A stretch of 64,000 nucleotides of DNA, taken from contig JAQJZZ010000004.1 in the NCBI GenBank assembly GCA_030077755.1, forward strand, positions 1,488,001 through 1,552,000, in the 5' to 3' direction. The position numbers and the translations under genes were made by a program. The notes below the pieces were generated by a model. The model had not been told where the DNA came from. It was given only the letters and a program-made list of their open reading frames with translations, and made no database searches. This document shows positions 31,119 through 42,425 of this stretch, piece by piece. This DNA comes from Filosporella fistucella. Its lineage: Eukaryota > Ascomycota > Leotiomycetes > Helotiales. Every line of letters starts with the position of its first letter. Position 1 is the first letter of the stretch.

Positions 31119-32831
31119 CTACAAGTCTACGTAGAATCTCCACGAAGTTTTGAAATCCTCCTTCACATTAAGATTCTCAATCAAAGCTCTCAACATCTCA
31201 ATTGGCATATAGCCCTCCCTCATAACCCTGTCATGAAACTCCTTCTCGCCCATCTTGCCCGATTGCACCAGTTCTCCTCTCAAAGAATAAAGTTGCAGAG
31301 CCCCAAGCATATATCCCGCTTGATACAATGGCGTGTAGTCACCATTAAAACTCCTCCTCACCTCTCCCTCCGCCGTCGCTCTCTCATGTCCTACCATATC
31401 AACTAGCATATCGATGCATTCCTGGGGGGTCATTTCCCCGAGATGAAATTTCAGCGAGAAAATGATCCTTGCGCAACGATGCATTCGCCAGAATAGCATC
31501 CCAATTCGATTCTCGGGCGTCTCAGGGAATCCTTTATCCCACAGAATCATCTCCCAATACAGCGCCCATCCTTCCATCCAGAAAGGCGTATCGAACATTC
31601 GCCGATAGGGATGGTAACGAGCAGCCATATACATCTGAAGATGATGCCCTGGAATCATCTCATGGAAGACTGTGGAGCGGGAAAAATGAATATTGTTACC
31701 GCGCATACTCATCATCTTCTCTTCGTGTCCCATTGAATCGTCTGGATATGAGACGATAATATCCTCTCCCCCTAAGAAGAAGGGATTCGTCTTTTGATCA
31801 TGAGGGGTCATCATGAACATCCTTGCGCTCTCCTTCGCTACTTGCGGTACGGTTATCAGATCGTGCTTCTCAACATAATTAACCGCTTCATCCATCATAT
31901 TCTTCACCAACTCCGTCTGTTTGCCTGGAGGCACATAAAGCGTTTTCACATACTCCAAAGCTTCTCTCCAATTCTCGAACCCGAGTTCCTTGGACGCTTT
32001 CTTCATTTCTCTTAAGCACCACTTATATTCCTCCTCTCCAATCTTGATTACGTCTCCTGGCGGATACGGAATCATTTCACTTTCTAAATCAGCGAGGATT
32101 CCTTCCCTTCCTATTGGCTCCCCGACGATGGCATCTTTATCACCCTTCTTAATTCCCACCAACTCCTCTTTTATAACTTCCGCAAAATCTCCCATTTCTG
32201 CATCAATCTGAGAGTATGGAGCTTTGCACCACCACGTGAAGAGTGGATCATATCCTGTATAGAAATTATACCACTCTTTGAGATGGCTTCTCAATTGCTC
32301 GGCTGTATTTGCAGCACGGAATGCTGTTGACTTCGAAATCTTTATGTCAAGAGTCTTTGCTTTCAGTTTCGATTTCAGTTCGAGGATTTTCTTTTGAGAA
32401 TCAAATAAATCACGAGCGGCTGTCTCTGCATCCATCGGCGTCATCTGCTGTCTAGCTTCGACCAATCTCATAACAGTTTCCTTGAAGGGTAACAAAGGCT
32501 CGGCTTTTCCATTTTTCACAGCATCGAGTTGAAGTTGGCGGATATTCTTGCGGAGGTGGCTTTGCAGGAGGAGGTAGTCAATTTTGGATTGTTGGTCTCT
32601 GGGAAATGGTATTGAGTGCAATGACTCGAGCGAGGATGTGAAGAAGTCATGGAGACGGTTCGATCGAGTCGGAGAAGAAATGACATTATAGAAAGTCGTG
32701 AGGTCTTTGATATCCTCCGAAATACGAGAGATCAGGTCAGGGAGACTCTCTTCGTTATACGGATTTGATTTGTTCGTTTGGGGACGTTGGTTCGAACCAT
32801 CCGCTCGGAGCACAACAACCTTATGCTTCAT
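31119..32831 (-). CDS. DUF885 putative metallopeptidase
   Basis: Single exon of 570 residues in the DUF885 family, whose members resemble zinc carboxy-/dipeptidases and are often labelled X-Pro dipeptidyl-peptidase in fungi. Seen: an N-terminal helical region, then the family zinc motif FHEMIPGHHLQ (HExxPGHH) at about residue 395, followed by the downstream EGWALYWE motif, where the Glu is the likely third ligand, and MHRCARIIFSLKFHLGEMTP. The C-terminal GDYTPLYQAGYMLGALQL is also family-typical. No signal peptide is visible, so a cytosolic enzyme is expected. All metal-site residues are present. It shares its upstream region with the OPT transporter. Substrate unknown. Confidence 0.9.
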   Translation of the reverse strand: MKHKVVVLRADGSNQRPQTNKSNPYNEESLPDLISRISEDIKDLTTFYNVISSPTRSNRLHDFFTSSLESLHSIPFPRDQQSKIDYLLLQSHLRKNIRQLQLDAVKNGKAEPLLPFKETVMRLVEARQQMTPMDAETAARDLFDSQKKILELKSKLKAKTLDIKISKSTAFRAANTAEQLRSHLKEWYNFYTGYDPLFTWWCKAPYSQIDAEMGDFAEVIKEELVGIKKGDKDAIVGEPIGREGILADLESEMIPYPPGDVIKIGEEEYKWCLREMKKASKELGFENWREALEYVKTLYVPPGKQTELVKNMMDEAVNYVEKHDLITVPQVAKESARMFMMTPHDQKTNPFFLGGEDIIVSYPDDSMGHEEKMMSMRGNNIHFSRSTVFHEMIPGHHLQMYMAARYHPYRRMFDTPFWMEGWALYWEMILWDKGFPETPENRIGMLFWRMHRCARIIFSLKFHLGEMTPQECIDMLVDMVGHERATAEGEVRRSFNGDYTPLYQAGYMLGALQLYSLRGELVQSGKMGEKEFHDRVMREGYMPIEMLRALIENLNVKEDFKTSWRFYVDL

Positions 32832-33421
32832 TCTTCTAAGTTTCCCTAGATTCAGGTACGGTCAGAATGAAGTCACGATATCGAACTCTGCTGACTTCTC
32901 AATTCTAGATATTTTACTGATAATGTATCAAGCTCCACTCGCCGCGTGTATGCGAAGAGTGGGATAAGGTTTTCCGGGATGTCCGCCTTGGACAGAAGCG
33001 GGAGGTGGTTAGATTATAGTGGATGCGGGGTTATCTTACAGGGCTAGAACGCCTGCCGAATTTACGTGGCGGGTGGCTTTTAGTGGGCTGCTATCTCCCG
33101 GATTACCCCATGCTGGGCATCGGTCTTCGGTCTCGCTGCCAGACTTGGCTTAACATATTGTGAGTGGATATTTATCCTCTTGCTGCATGATGCTTATCAG
33201 GCAGTGGATTGACAGTGGCCGACGGGCTAGTACGACGTTACAATTTTGATTTCTGATCCCACTGTTATCATCATTTCTTATCGTTCTATGCGCGTATGTA
33301 GTTCGTACCTTTGTGCGGATGAGTTTTTGTGAATTCTTCTTCTAAAGACTGTTCCATCCTTTTTTTCTTCAATTTCCGTTTCCTCTTCTTAGTTAACATT
33401 CGAGAGAGTCAGTCTTCAACG
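32832..33421. other. Divergent promoter region
   Basis: 590 bp between the starts of the DUF885 gene (minus) and the OPT gene (plus). The OPT side has a T/C-rich leader just before its ATG. No motif stands out. Confidence 0.5.
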
Positions 33422-36386
33422 ATGTCAAGACGCTTTCGCGTTCCATGGTCTGGTGGACGAGACTCTTCAGGAACCACAGGTGCAGCGGACAAGATCGAAG
33501 CTTCGTCTAGCAGTACAAACTCTCAAATAAACCCTTCGGGAGAGAAGGGTGCTCGAAGTTTTAATCAAAGCGTCAAGTCCGAAGCGGTGGAAGATGTTCC
33601 AAAGTTCCAGAAATCACATCAATGGGATCCTAATCTTCCACAAGAGAAGATCGATGTCTTGAATGAAGCAGCTAAGACTGGTGATCCAGAGAAGATTCTT
33701 CAAGTGGAGGAAACATTCGTAGAAGATAGTCCTTATGAAGAGGTTCGAGCTGCCGTGAGAGCGATCGATGGAGGAGAGGTCGCAAATACTGTCAGGGCAT
33801 GGATCTTAGGGATGATCTTTGTCACTTTGGGAAGTGGGATTAACATGTTCTTGAGCATGAGGTTTGTGACTTGAACTGGCAACTAGTTGTGAGCTAAAAC
33901 AGAATTGACATGAGAATAGGAGTCCAGCTATCAACTTTCCCGCCATCGTGGTACAGTTGTAAGTTGAACTCAGAGTTGACTGTTGCATAGCTAATGTCAT
34001 AGACTCGTATACCCAATTGGCTGTCTGTGGGCCAAGGTTGTTCCTATGAAAGTATTCAATACTTTTGGATTGAAATGGACATTTAATACTGGACCTTTTA
34101 CGATCAAGGAGCATGTTGTAATCACAGTAAGCTGCTCATCAATACAATCATATTCCGCTGACAAAATTACAGTTGATGGCAAAGTAAGAATCTCAGGCCA
34201 CTTGAGGTCCAACACAGCTGCTTAACTTATTATAGTGTATCAATTAGTTACGCATACGCCACAGATGCGCTACTCGCTCTCGCTGCGAAGCGTATGTATC
34301 CGACTCAAATCCGCTATAAGCTCAGCTAACATATACTAGCTCTTTACAATATCGACATGGGTTGGGGGTTCCAACTTCTTTTCACATTAAGCAGTCAACT
34401 CATCGGGATATCTCTCGCTGGAGTCTTCCGACGCTTTTTGATCTGGTAGATCATCTTATGAAGTTGGGATATCTCGCTGACTTCATACAGGCCTTCAGCT
34501 ATGATGTGGCCTGGACAGTTCTCCAACACTTCATTGTTCTATGCCCTACATGACAAGAGTAAATCTGATGTTTCTGAAACCAATGGATGGAGCATATCTC
34601 GTTATCGGTATTTTCTCTACGTAACGATTGGAGCCTTCGCATGGTACTGGGTTCCAGGTGTTCTTTGGCAAGGTCTTTCGGTGTTTGCATTCATCACCTG
34701 TGAGTCTCAATAGTGCAACAACTCTTCATAATTGAGACTAACTACGCGATTTTAGGGATCAAGCCAAATAATGTGGTGGTTAATCAGCTCTTTGGTGGTT
34801 TCACTGGCCTCTCGTTGATTCCGATAACTTTCGATTGGACGCAAGTTACATTCAAGCTTTTCACAACTCGTTCACTAACAATACACAGATACGTATCTGC
34901 ATACCTTCTCGATCCTCTACTTGCTCCAGTCCATGCATTATTCAATACCTTGGTTGGGCTCATTATATTCGTGATTATTTCTGCAATAGGAATATCCTAC
35001 ACTGGCACCTTGTAATCCCCCTCACAACCTTTTGAAAATACTTCCTAACCAGAATAGCTATTCCGATTATCTCCCAATGAGCACTTCCCAAACATACGAT
35101 AACACTCAATCTGCATACAAAGTGTCAAAGATTCTTACTCCAGACCACCAATTCAACGCCACGGCCTACAAGTCCTACAGTCCTATGTTCCTTGCGCCAA
35201 CATTCGCTCTAAACTATGGCCTCTCATTCGCCGCTCTCACTGCAGCAATTGTGCAAACTGCACTTCTCAATCGAAAGGAAGTTTGGTATCGCTTTCGAGC
35301 TGCCAGGAACCAGGAGCCAGATATCCACATGAAAATGATGAAGAAGTATCCCGAAGCACCTGACTGGTGGTATGGTCTACTTTTCATCATCTCAATCGCC
35401 CTGGGTCTCGCCACAACACTAGGCTATGCATCCCAATTACCGTGGTGGGGATTTTTCGTTTCTAATATCATCGCCTTAATTTTCATCATACCAACCTGTA
35501 TGATCCTCGCCACAACAAACATCACGCTCTCACTCAATGTTCTCTCCCCCTTCTTGGCTGGATTCATGATACCAGGTAAACCAATTGGTGTCATGATGTT
35601 CAAGGTGTTTAGTACCATTACACTTGGACAAGCTCAGACATATTGTGGAGACCTGAAGATGGCGCACTATATGAAGATCCCGCCAAAGACAGTGTTCAGT
35701 TGTCAGATTGTGGCGAGTATCTGGGCTTGTTTCGTGCAAGTTGCAGTTATGAATTGGACATTGGGTGCAATTCCTGGAGTGTGTACTACAACACAATCTG
35801 CCCATTTTACTTGCCCGAATGGCAAGGCTTTCTTCTCATCCAGTATCGTGTGGGGTATGCAGCGATCAGTTCCAATATCTGAGATCAATACTAACAATAT
35901 TAACAGGCGTTATTGGTCCGCAGCGAATGTTCGGTCCAGGTTCCATATACCACACCATACATTGGTACTGGCTGCTCGGCGCCCTTCTCCCAGTGCTCTT
36001 CTACATTCTGATGCGATACTTTCCTCGCTCACCTCTCCGTCTCCTCAACGCGCCCGTGATGCTTGGAGCTATGGCTTGGTTACCTCCGTTAGTCTCTACT
36101 CTAGGAATCTTCTTCTAATTCACAAAAGTACCTGCTAATAACCATAACAAACAGAGCAACACCCCTCTCCTTCTCCACCTGGGTCATGTTCGGCCTACTC
36201 TTCAATTACTATATTCGGTCTCGCTGGGGCGGCTGGTGGCACAATTATAACTATATCACGGCTGCCGGACTGGACTCCGGATTGGTGATTAGTACTATCG
36301 TGATATTTTTCGCGATTACGTTGCCTAATGTGACTATTCCGCAGTGGTGGGGAAACGTGAAAGTTTATGAAACCTTAGTGAGCTGA
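33422..36386 (+). CDS. Oligopeptide transporter, OPT family (12 exons)
   Basis: Proton-coupled plasma-membrane importer of small peptides (isp4/OPT2-like), about 800 residues. Exons: 33422-33861, 33920-33958, 34003-34126, 34173-34183, 34236-34291, 34340-34445, 34491-34699, 34756-34840, 34889-35011, 35058-35854, 35907-36087, 36155-36386; all phases agree. Seen: a cytosolic N-terminus of about 120 residues ending DSPYEEVRAAV, then the OPT core with FNTGPFTIKEHVVI (family NPGPFxxKEH, here Thr for Pro), PSAMMWPGQFSNTSL, YSDYLPMSTSQTYDNT, GQAQTYCGDLKMAHYMKIPP and a C-terminal WWHNYNYITAAGLDSG. Two oddities: exon 4 is an 11-nt micro-exon, and intron 8 (34841-34888) uses a GC donor. The early helices are split over many tiny exons while the second half is nearly intronless. 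Confidence 0.93.
34841..34888 (+). other. GC-AG intron in the OPT gene
   Basis: The donor is GCAAGT, the classical non-canonical GC consensus. A CTAAC branch site lies 13 bases before a CACAG acceptor. The 48 bases are a multiple of three without a stop, so unspliced reading stays open. Splicing yields FDWTYVSAYLLDPLLAP, matching the OPT family, whereas retention inserts 16 unrelated residues. No GT donor nearby gives the right frame. Confidence 0.75.
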
Positions 36387-36747
36387 TTTCGCATCCAAAT
36401 TTTAATTTATGAAGTAAGGCTAATAAGATAGGATGCTACGTATACGGCGTACAGAAAGACGGTAGCAGAGGGCGAGATATTTGGGCCGAAAAGTTGGTAG
36501 AAGGTTCATGGTCATGCTGGGACTTCCCGATAAGATTTGGTATCTCTATTTAGAGAATGTCTGTCGCAACAAAAGAGTTTGATGGATGGGATATTCCGAT
36601 TTTCTAAATGTCTGACTTCTTGTCGTGTTCTCTGAATCTATCTGTCTACTGTATCTTGAATGCTCTACTAGATCATCTCAGCCTGTCTATGTGAAGGAGA
36701 AACCTGAACAAACACCAATATCTCATGCTAATCTAGCAAAATTCTCG
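36387..36747. other. Convergent 3' region
   Basis: 361 bp between the stops of the OPT gene (plus) and the PLP decarboxylase gene (minus). No gene or repeat is visible. Confidence 0.5.
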
Positions 36748-38457
36748 TCACAGACCCTTCCCAACGGTCTCAATAGCCTTGATGAGCCCATCAATAGTTC
36801 CCTTCTGCGTCTCCCTATTTACCACAACTCTAAAGAAGCTCCCCTGGTCACCTGGAGCATAATCAACCATGAAACCCATCGGAATCAGACTCTGTACTAT
36901 CGTGCTCGTGGTCTTAGTGTTTTCATCCTTGTCTGTCCTTAGCTCCCCGGTCGGGGCATAGTAAAAGCAAACTTGCAAACAAGGAGGCGGGTTTTCGCTG
37001 ACGAGGACGAAGTCAGGACTTTTCGCCACCGCAGTAGCAAAATATGAAGCAATTTCGAATGCATGATCAACCTGTTTCTCAAACCCAGATTTGCCGTAGT
37101 AGATCCAACTTAATGCAAGCTTCAATGCATCTCCTCTGCGACCACATTGTAAAGTGAGATCAGCCAAATCCCACACCTCACCCCCGTCGTTGCCGTCGTG
37201 GAAAAGATATCCAGCCGGTAAAGTATTTGCTTTGTGGAATTTGACTAAGTCTGGACTGAGGAGAAATGAGCATGTCATTGGTACCCCCATCATTTTATGT
37301 GGATTGACAGCAAGTGAGTCTGCCAACTCAGCACCTGCGAGCTTATGCTTCTGCTTGGCCGAGAAAATTAGAGGTCCACCCCAGCTACCATCGATATGCA
37401 TCCAGAGGTTGTGCTTTTTGCATATGGCTGAGATCTCTTTGAAAGGGTCAAATGAGCCTAGAACTGTGGTACCAGCGGTGGCATTGACGTAGAAAGGCGT
37501 TCTCCCCTCGCTTTTTGCTTTGACGACAAGTTTCTCCAGCTCGCTGGGGATCATGCGGCCCTGAGCATCTATTGGAACAGGCCAAACATTATTTGAGCCC
37601 AGTCCACACATCTGTGCCGCCTTCTCTAGGGAGTAGTGGCCGTGAGCTGAAGTAAATAGAACGAATCTGTAGTTTCCATTCCCCTCTGTCTTGCTTGAGG
37701 GGTATAAGTTGTTCCTGGCAATGATGATCGAAGTGGTGTTTGAGGCGCTGCCTCCTTGGGTCACGATACCCCCCGCGTGAGCCCCATTAAACCCGAACAA
37801 ATTCGCAAATGTTTTTGCCGTAGTCTTCTCGATCACACTTAATGCTGGAGAGACTTGGAACACATGCACCTAGTTCGCTTTTAGCAGGAAATCTTCACAG
37901 CTGTAGAATATTTACGTTGGTGTTCAAAACTGATAGCAATAATTCGGAAACGACTCCAACCTATATTCATAAGCATAATCTTGAGCTTTTGGCACGAGGA
38001 CTTACAGCATTTGTGCTAGCATACAATTTGTCCATGAAACCTTGGTCCCAAGTATTTACGCTGTATTTCAGCACTTGATCGACAACTGCTAATAAACCTT
38101 CTTTTCCAGCTCCATTGTCAGGAAGTTCGAAGTTCATGAGATTTGATAACTTCTCAGGTCTGTGATATTCCACAAGCGCGGTTCGAGGACCTCCACCTGG
38201 GATCGCCAATCCGTGGCCAGTGTGTTTTGCTTCAGCATCGTCATCTGCAGATTTGATGAATGGAATAATCAATGATTGAACGGCTTTCAATAACTAATTT
38301 CATTAGCAACAATCTTTTGCAAAGAAATCTCAACTCGCAATTAAATCACGAAAAGTTCAAAATTTTGGTAATGACTCACCTCATCGACTTCTTCTGCTCG
38401 CCCTAAGGGTTCTTTCCCATTTTCGCGGACAGGTAATGATGTTCCATTCAAAGCCAT
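36748..38457 (-). CDS. Group II PLP-dependent decarboxylase (glutamate/cysteine-sulfinate type)
   Basis: Cytosolic PLP enzyme that decarboxylates an acidic amino acid, likely glutamate (to GABA), aspartate or cysteine sulfinate; about 510 residues. Exons 38380-38457, 38006-38293, 37916-37960 and 36748-37869 with introns of 86, 45 and 46 nt; exon 3 is only 45 nt (GVVSELLLSVLNT). Seen: YHRPEKLSNLMNF near the N-terminus, GGIVTQGGSASNTTSIIIAR (phosphate and substrate contacts), ATAGTTVLGSFDP, the PLP-aspartate region LWMHIDGSWGG, the Schiff-base lysine in SLAVNPHKMMGVPM at about residue 315, and LQCGRRGDALKLALSW. The pattern is that of the GAD/CSAD branch rather than aromatic amino-acid decarboxylases. 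It diverges from Nop9 with 318 bp between starts. Exact substrate is not fixed by sequence. Confidence 0.92.
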
Positions 38458-38775
38458 TTTTTGAACGGATATTCAAGCTCATATAAGCTTTGCAAATATC
38501 AAATATAAATTGATAAATAGAAATAAATTATGAAAGAAATAATATATTAGAGTTTGCTACAATGTGTAACATCCTCTGGTATCATGACGTGCTACGCCGC
38601 ATTCGCCGTACGGCTTGAAAATTCAAGTGGTGTGGCAGAATTACCGGAAGTAGACAAGCCCCACCTTCACCGCCTCTGGATCAATGTTTTCCCGACAAAA
38701 AGTTCATGGGCAAGAAATTCTACAACACAGCTCTCATCAACGCATTACCAAGTCGAAAACCGGAAGGTCAACACG

Positions 38776-41082
38776 ATGCCGAAAGAAAATAAGCACAGCC
38801 GAGGAAGGCGAGACGAAAAGAAGAATAAGAGAAAGAGAGAAGACGGCGAGGAGGAACTAGCACAATTTAAGAGACAAAAGTCTGCAGACCCCGCCGAGGA
38901 GCAAGACGTCGAATTCTTGGGCTTGGACAACTCGAGAGATGCACCTGAGGATGGTGAAGGCGGACCTGTAGAGCGACCTTTCTATGGAATGCTAGAGGAT
39001 GAAGAGCAGGAATATTTCCGCCGTGCAGACGAGATGTTGGAACTGAACGATTTCCCCTCCGACGAAGATCGCACTCTCTTCCTCGCGAGTGTATTCCGAG
39101 AAGCTGTGGATAAGGAATTGAAGATTGCATGCAGTCAATCATGTTCAAGACTGATGGAGCGATTGATACTTCTGAGTACTGCTGAGCAGAAGAAGAATCT
39201 GTTCGTAAAGTTTGCTGGGAATTTTTCACATTTGATTCAACATCGATTCGCGAGCCACTGTTGCGAGACCTTGTTCATTCAGTCAGCGCCGATCGTCACA
39301 GAAGAACTTACGGCGGACTACAAGGTTCCCACTGAGGGACAGGAGGGAGAGAAGACCGAAGAGCTAGCCACAATGGAGAGTCTATTTCTGCAGACTTTGG
39401 ATGAACTGGAAGGGCAAATGACTTTCCTTCTCACGGACCGGTTCGCATCGCACACTCTTCGTGTACTACTGGTCATTCTTTCCGGCAGACCGCTTGAGAA
39501 GACATCAACGCGGACCCTCCTCCAGAGTAAGAAGAAGGAGAAAATAACCATTACAGGGTATGATGCGACACCAACCGAGTTGACCTTGAACAAGCGAGCG
39601 GTACCCTCGTCATTTCAATTCGCAGTGGAGAAGATCATCTCAGATACCATAGCTACAATGGATCAATCTTTCATTCGGGTTCTAGCAACACATCCAACCG
39701 GAAATCCAACCCTTCAGCTTCTATTAGAGCTGGAGTTGACCAATCCAAACTCAAAGAAGGGTGTAAATGCATCTCAAAAGACAATCATATCGGCTCTGTT
39801 GCCAGATGACATTTCTGCTGAGAACAGTGAGTCTGCAACTTTTGTCAATGGCATACTCTATGACCCGATTGGATCACGTCTGTTGGAGACCATCTGCACA
39901 TTTGCCCCAGGGAAGCTTTTCAAGCAAATCTATAAAACAATCTTCAAAGATAGAATTGCAGCTATCGCAAGGAATGAAATTTCATCATATGCAGCGATGA
40001 GAGTTCTGAACAGAATCAGTAAAGAAGATTTGGAGGAAGCTTTGGCAGCCATAAACCCTCAGATTCTGGGTCTCGTGCAAAGAAGTCGTACAGTCATCAT
40101 CAAGACTCTCTTGGAACGGTGCCATGCACGAAAAGCTGATGTTTCATCTCTCACAGCCTCTATTGCTGCAGCTTACGACTCAGACCCCAAAACTTTGATT
40201 TTGAAGATGGCTTGTATAGATAAGCTTGAAGATCTGCTCGCGGCTACCATCTCTCCTCCCGCCGTAGAAGAAGGCGCCAAAACTCCACCTGGGCTCAAAC
40301 CTTCGCCACCCCAACTTCATGGGTCTCTCCTCGCTCAATCCATGCTCACGATACCTGGCGCGCCAGCAAAACTCATTCAAGAAGCTCTCCTCTCCCTTCC
40401 TTCCACTACCCTACTAGCGCTCTCTCTATACACAACAACCTCTCACATCATTCAATCAGCATTACTACCGACAGTAACGAACGATGTTCCATTCCGCCGA
40501 AAACTCATTAACAGTCTCCTCTTCCCCCCAGCCTCAGAGTCCCAATCCCCAATACTCACACTCGCTCTCTCCTCAACGGGCTCTCACGTCCTTGACGCCC
40601 TTCTAAAATCCACTACAGCCCCTCCCGCAAACTCAACATCCACATCAGCACCACTTTTCTCCCTCGCCGAACGCATAGCCACAACTCTCCAGACCCACGA
40701 GCCAGAACTCCGCGATTCTTACCCAGGCCGCATCGTCGTCCGAAATTGGAGTCTAGACCTCTTCAATCGTCGGCGCGGCGACTGGGTCAAGAAAGTAAAG
40801 ACAGAAGGCTCAGAAGCCGCTGCTGCAGCCAACAAATCCCTCCCCGTTTCAGAGGCATCTGAGGACGTAGTCAAGGAGGAGATAGACCCGAAAAAGATTA
40901 CGGGCAAGGGAGCGAAAAAGATGAGAGAGAAGATAGAGAGGCGGAAGGTATTTGAGGAAAAGAAGATGAGATGGAAGGGAACAAGGGAGGCAGGGCCGCA
41001 GAAGAGTGCTATTCAACTTGCTAGGGAGAAGTTTGCGGCTAATAAGATGGGACAAAAGGGGACTGGGGCGAATGCTGTTTGA
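38776..41082 (+). CDS. NOP9: Nucleolar pre-rRNA-processing protein Nop9 (Pumilio repeats)
   Basis: Nucleolar Pumilio-like RNA-binding protein needed for 40S subunit maturation, 768 residues, one exon. I start at MPKENKHSRGRRDEKK because that is the usual Nop9 basic N-terminus; a longer frame from 38554 has no conserved residues. Seen: nucleolar-type KKNKRKRE, the family-specific ERPFYGMLEDEEQEYFRRAD, then degenerate PUM repeats marked by SCSRLMERLI, FSHLIQHRFASHCCETLF, DRFASHTLRVLL, GNPTLQLLLEL, DPIGSRLLETI and SSYAAMRVLNRI. The C-terminus is a basic coiled stretch (KKMREKIERRKVFEEKKMRW). Length and order match fungal Nop9. Base use turns C-rich in the third quarter. Confidence 0.95.
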   Translation: MPKENKHSRGRRDEKKNKRKREDGEEELAQFKRQKSADPAEEQDVEFLGLDNSRDAPEDGEGGPVERPFYGMLEDEEQEYFRRADEMLELNDFPSDEDRTLFLASVFREAVDKELKIACSQSCSRLMERLILLSTAEQKKNLFVKFAGNFSHLIQHRFASHCCETLFIQSAPIVTEELTADYKVPTEGQEGEKTEELATMESLFLQTLDELEGQMTFLLTDRFASHTLRVLLVILSGRPLEKTSTRTLLQSKKKEKITITGYDATPTELTLNKRAVPSSFQFAVEKIISDTIATMDQSFIRVLATHPTGNPTLQLLLELELTNPNSKKGVNASQKTIISALLPDDISAENSESATFVNGILYDPIGSRLLETICTFAPGKLFKQIYKTIFKDRIAAIARNEISSYAAMRVLNRISKEDLEEALAAINPQILGLVQRSRTVIIKTLLERCHARKADVSSLTASIAAAYDSDPKTLILKMACIDKLEDLLAATISPPAVEEGAKTPPGLKPSPPQLHGSLLAQSMLTIPGAPAKLIQEALLSLPSTTLLALSLYTTTSHIIQSALLPTVTNDVPFRRKLINSLLFPPASESQSPILTLALSSTGSHVLDALLKSTTAPPANSTSTSAPLFSLAERIATTLQTHEPELRDSYPGRIVVRNWSLDLFNRRRGDWVKKVKTEGSEAAAAANKSLPVSEASEDVVKEEIDPKKITGKGAKKMREKIERRKVFEEKKMRWKGTREAGPQKSAIQLAREKFAANKMGQKGTGANAV

Positions 41083-42425
41083 TGATACCTTTTGGTTAGC
41101 ACATTAGAAAATTGAAATGAAATGTGCATAATGAAAATATTAAATTTGGAAAAGAAGTTGATGATATATCCGGGATCCGATCTTGTGAATGCAAAAATAT
41201 CTGTGCTAGAACTCAGGCGTAGCACCTCAACTCAAGACATCAGAATCAAAATTTCCACAGGCCGGATGTCAACATATCTCTTCCCCAACACGTCTACAAT
41301 CTACTTCACTCCTCATGTCCTTCAACCCAAACCTACGCGCCATCTCACCCACTAAATTTCCACTTAACCATACCCCCTACACCATTCGTCTCCCCTCACC
41401 TGAACCAAAGCAGAATGTTTATCCAAACTTGGGTTGCCTGCCTTGCACACAGTCAACCCGTTCCCGTATCCTCTGTTGCGCAAGACTCAACTGGAATACT
41501 TCTCTGAGCACCCATTTCTATCTTATCCACATTATCAATTCCGTCCTCTATCTCATATCCAGTCTCCAAACCCATTTCACAATCCCCTATGCGATATCAT
41601 TCTACCCCTTCCCCTCCTTGTCGCCTCGGTTAAAGTCTCGACTATAGCGTAAAGAAAAACTAAGCATAAGATCGCAATGGAAACATGAAATATAATTAGT
41701 AATCATAAGTCTGAAGGGCAAGGAGGAGAGCTAGAATCTCACTCGGTTTAAAGCAGATCAGCTACTTGGACAAATGAGACTCAGAATTCTGCAGGTGGGA
41801 ACTAAATATTCTGTGTCGGGAAATTTTGACGATAAGAACAGTTGGGTCTGCTGCTAAGGCATAAAGGTTGATAGTTCAAAGTGCCCTGTTAGGAGCCTAG
41901 ATTTCTGTTTTTGTTGTTTTCAAGTTAAAAGTTACCAGATCCTCTGAGGGGGGAATTGCAAATGGCAAGTCTTCTACGAAGGCAATTACCTACCTCATTT
42001 TAACTCGGCTTCCCTGAATCCTGTAACCTGACGCGCACTCTACAAAGAATCAAATTTCACCAAGTAGCAATCACAAGTCAAAGCATCAGAGTTTTTAAAA
42101 GCATCGCATTAATATCTTCGCAAGTATTAGCACGCAACCAAATGCGAGCACCGCTACTTGCTGAAAATTTTTCTGTGATAATGAACGCCCACCACCAAGT
42201 CCATACGACTTCCATATGCCCTAATAAACCATCGCAAATAAGATACAAGTCTGAAACCACTCCACTCAAAGTAACCTTCCATGTTCGTGACCGAGATTCG
42301 AAGGATTGAGAGTCGTGTAACAGCCAGGGATCGTGAAGATCAAAGAAAGCAAGGAATACACTCAAGAAGGGAAGATGTTGGCGAGCATTGGAAAAGACCG
42401 CGACTCTGAAGGAATCCGAAGATGC
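41083..42425. other. Convergent 3' region of Nop9 and Argonaute
   Basis: 1.3 kb between the two convergent stops. Open frames here (41315-41652 plus, 42078-42365 minus) lack motifs and splice to nothing. Long 3' untranslated regions from both sides could overlap and produce antisense pairing. Confidence 0.45.

Noticed and set aside
38554..38775. N-terminal extension of Nop9
   Set aside because: In frame, but with no conserved residues; the basic MPKENK start is typical for the family.
42078..42365. 95-codon minus-strand frame downstream of Argonaute
   Set aside because: No motif and no splice to Argonaute; most likely its 3' untranslated region.
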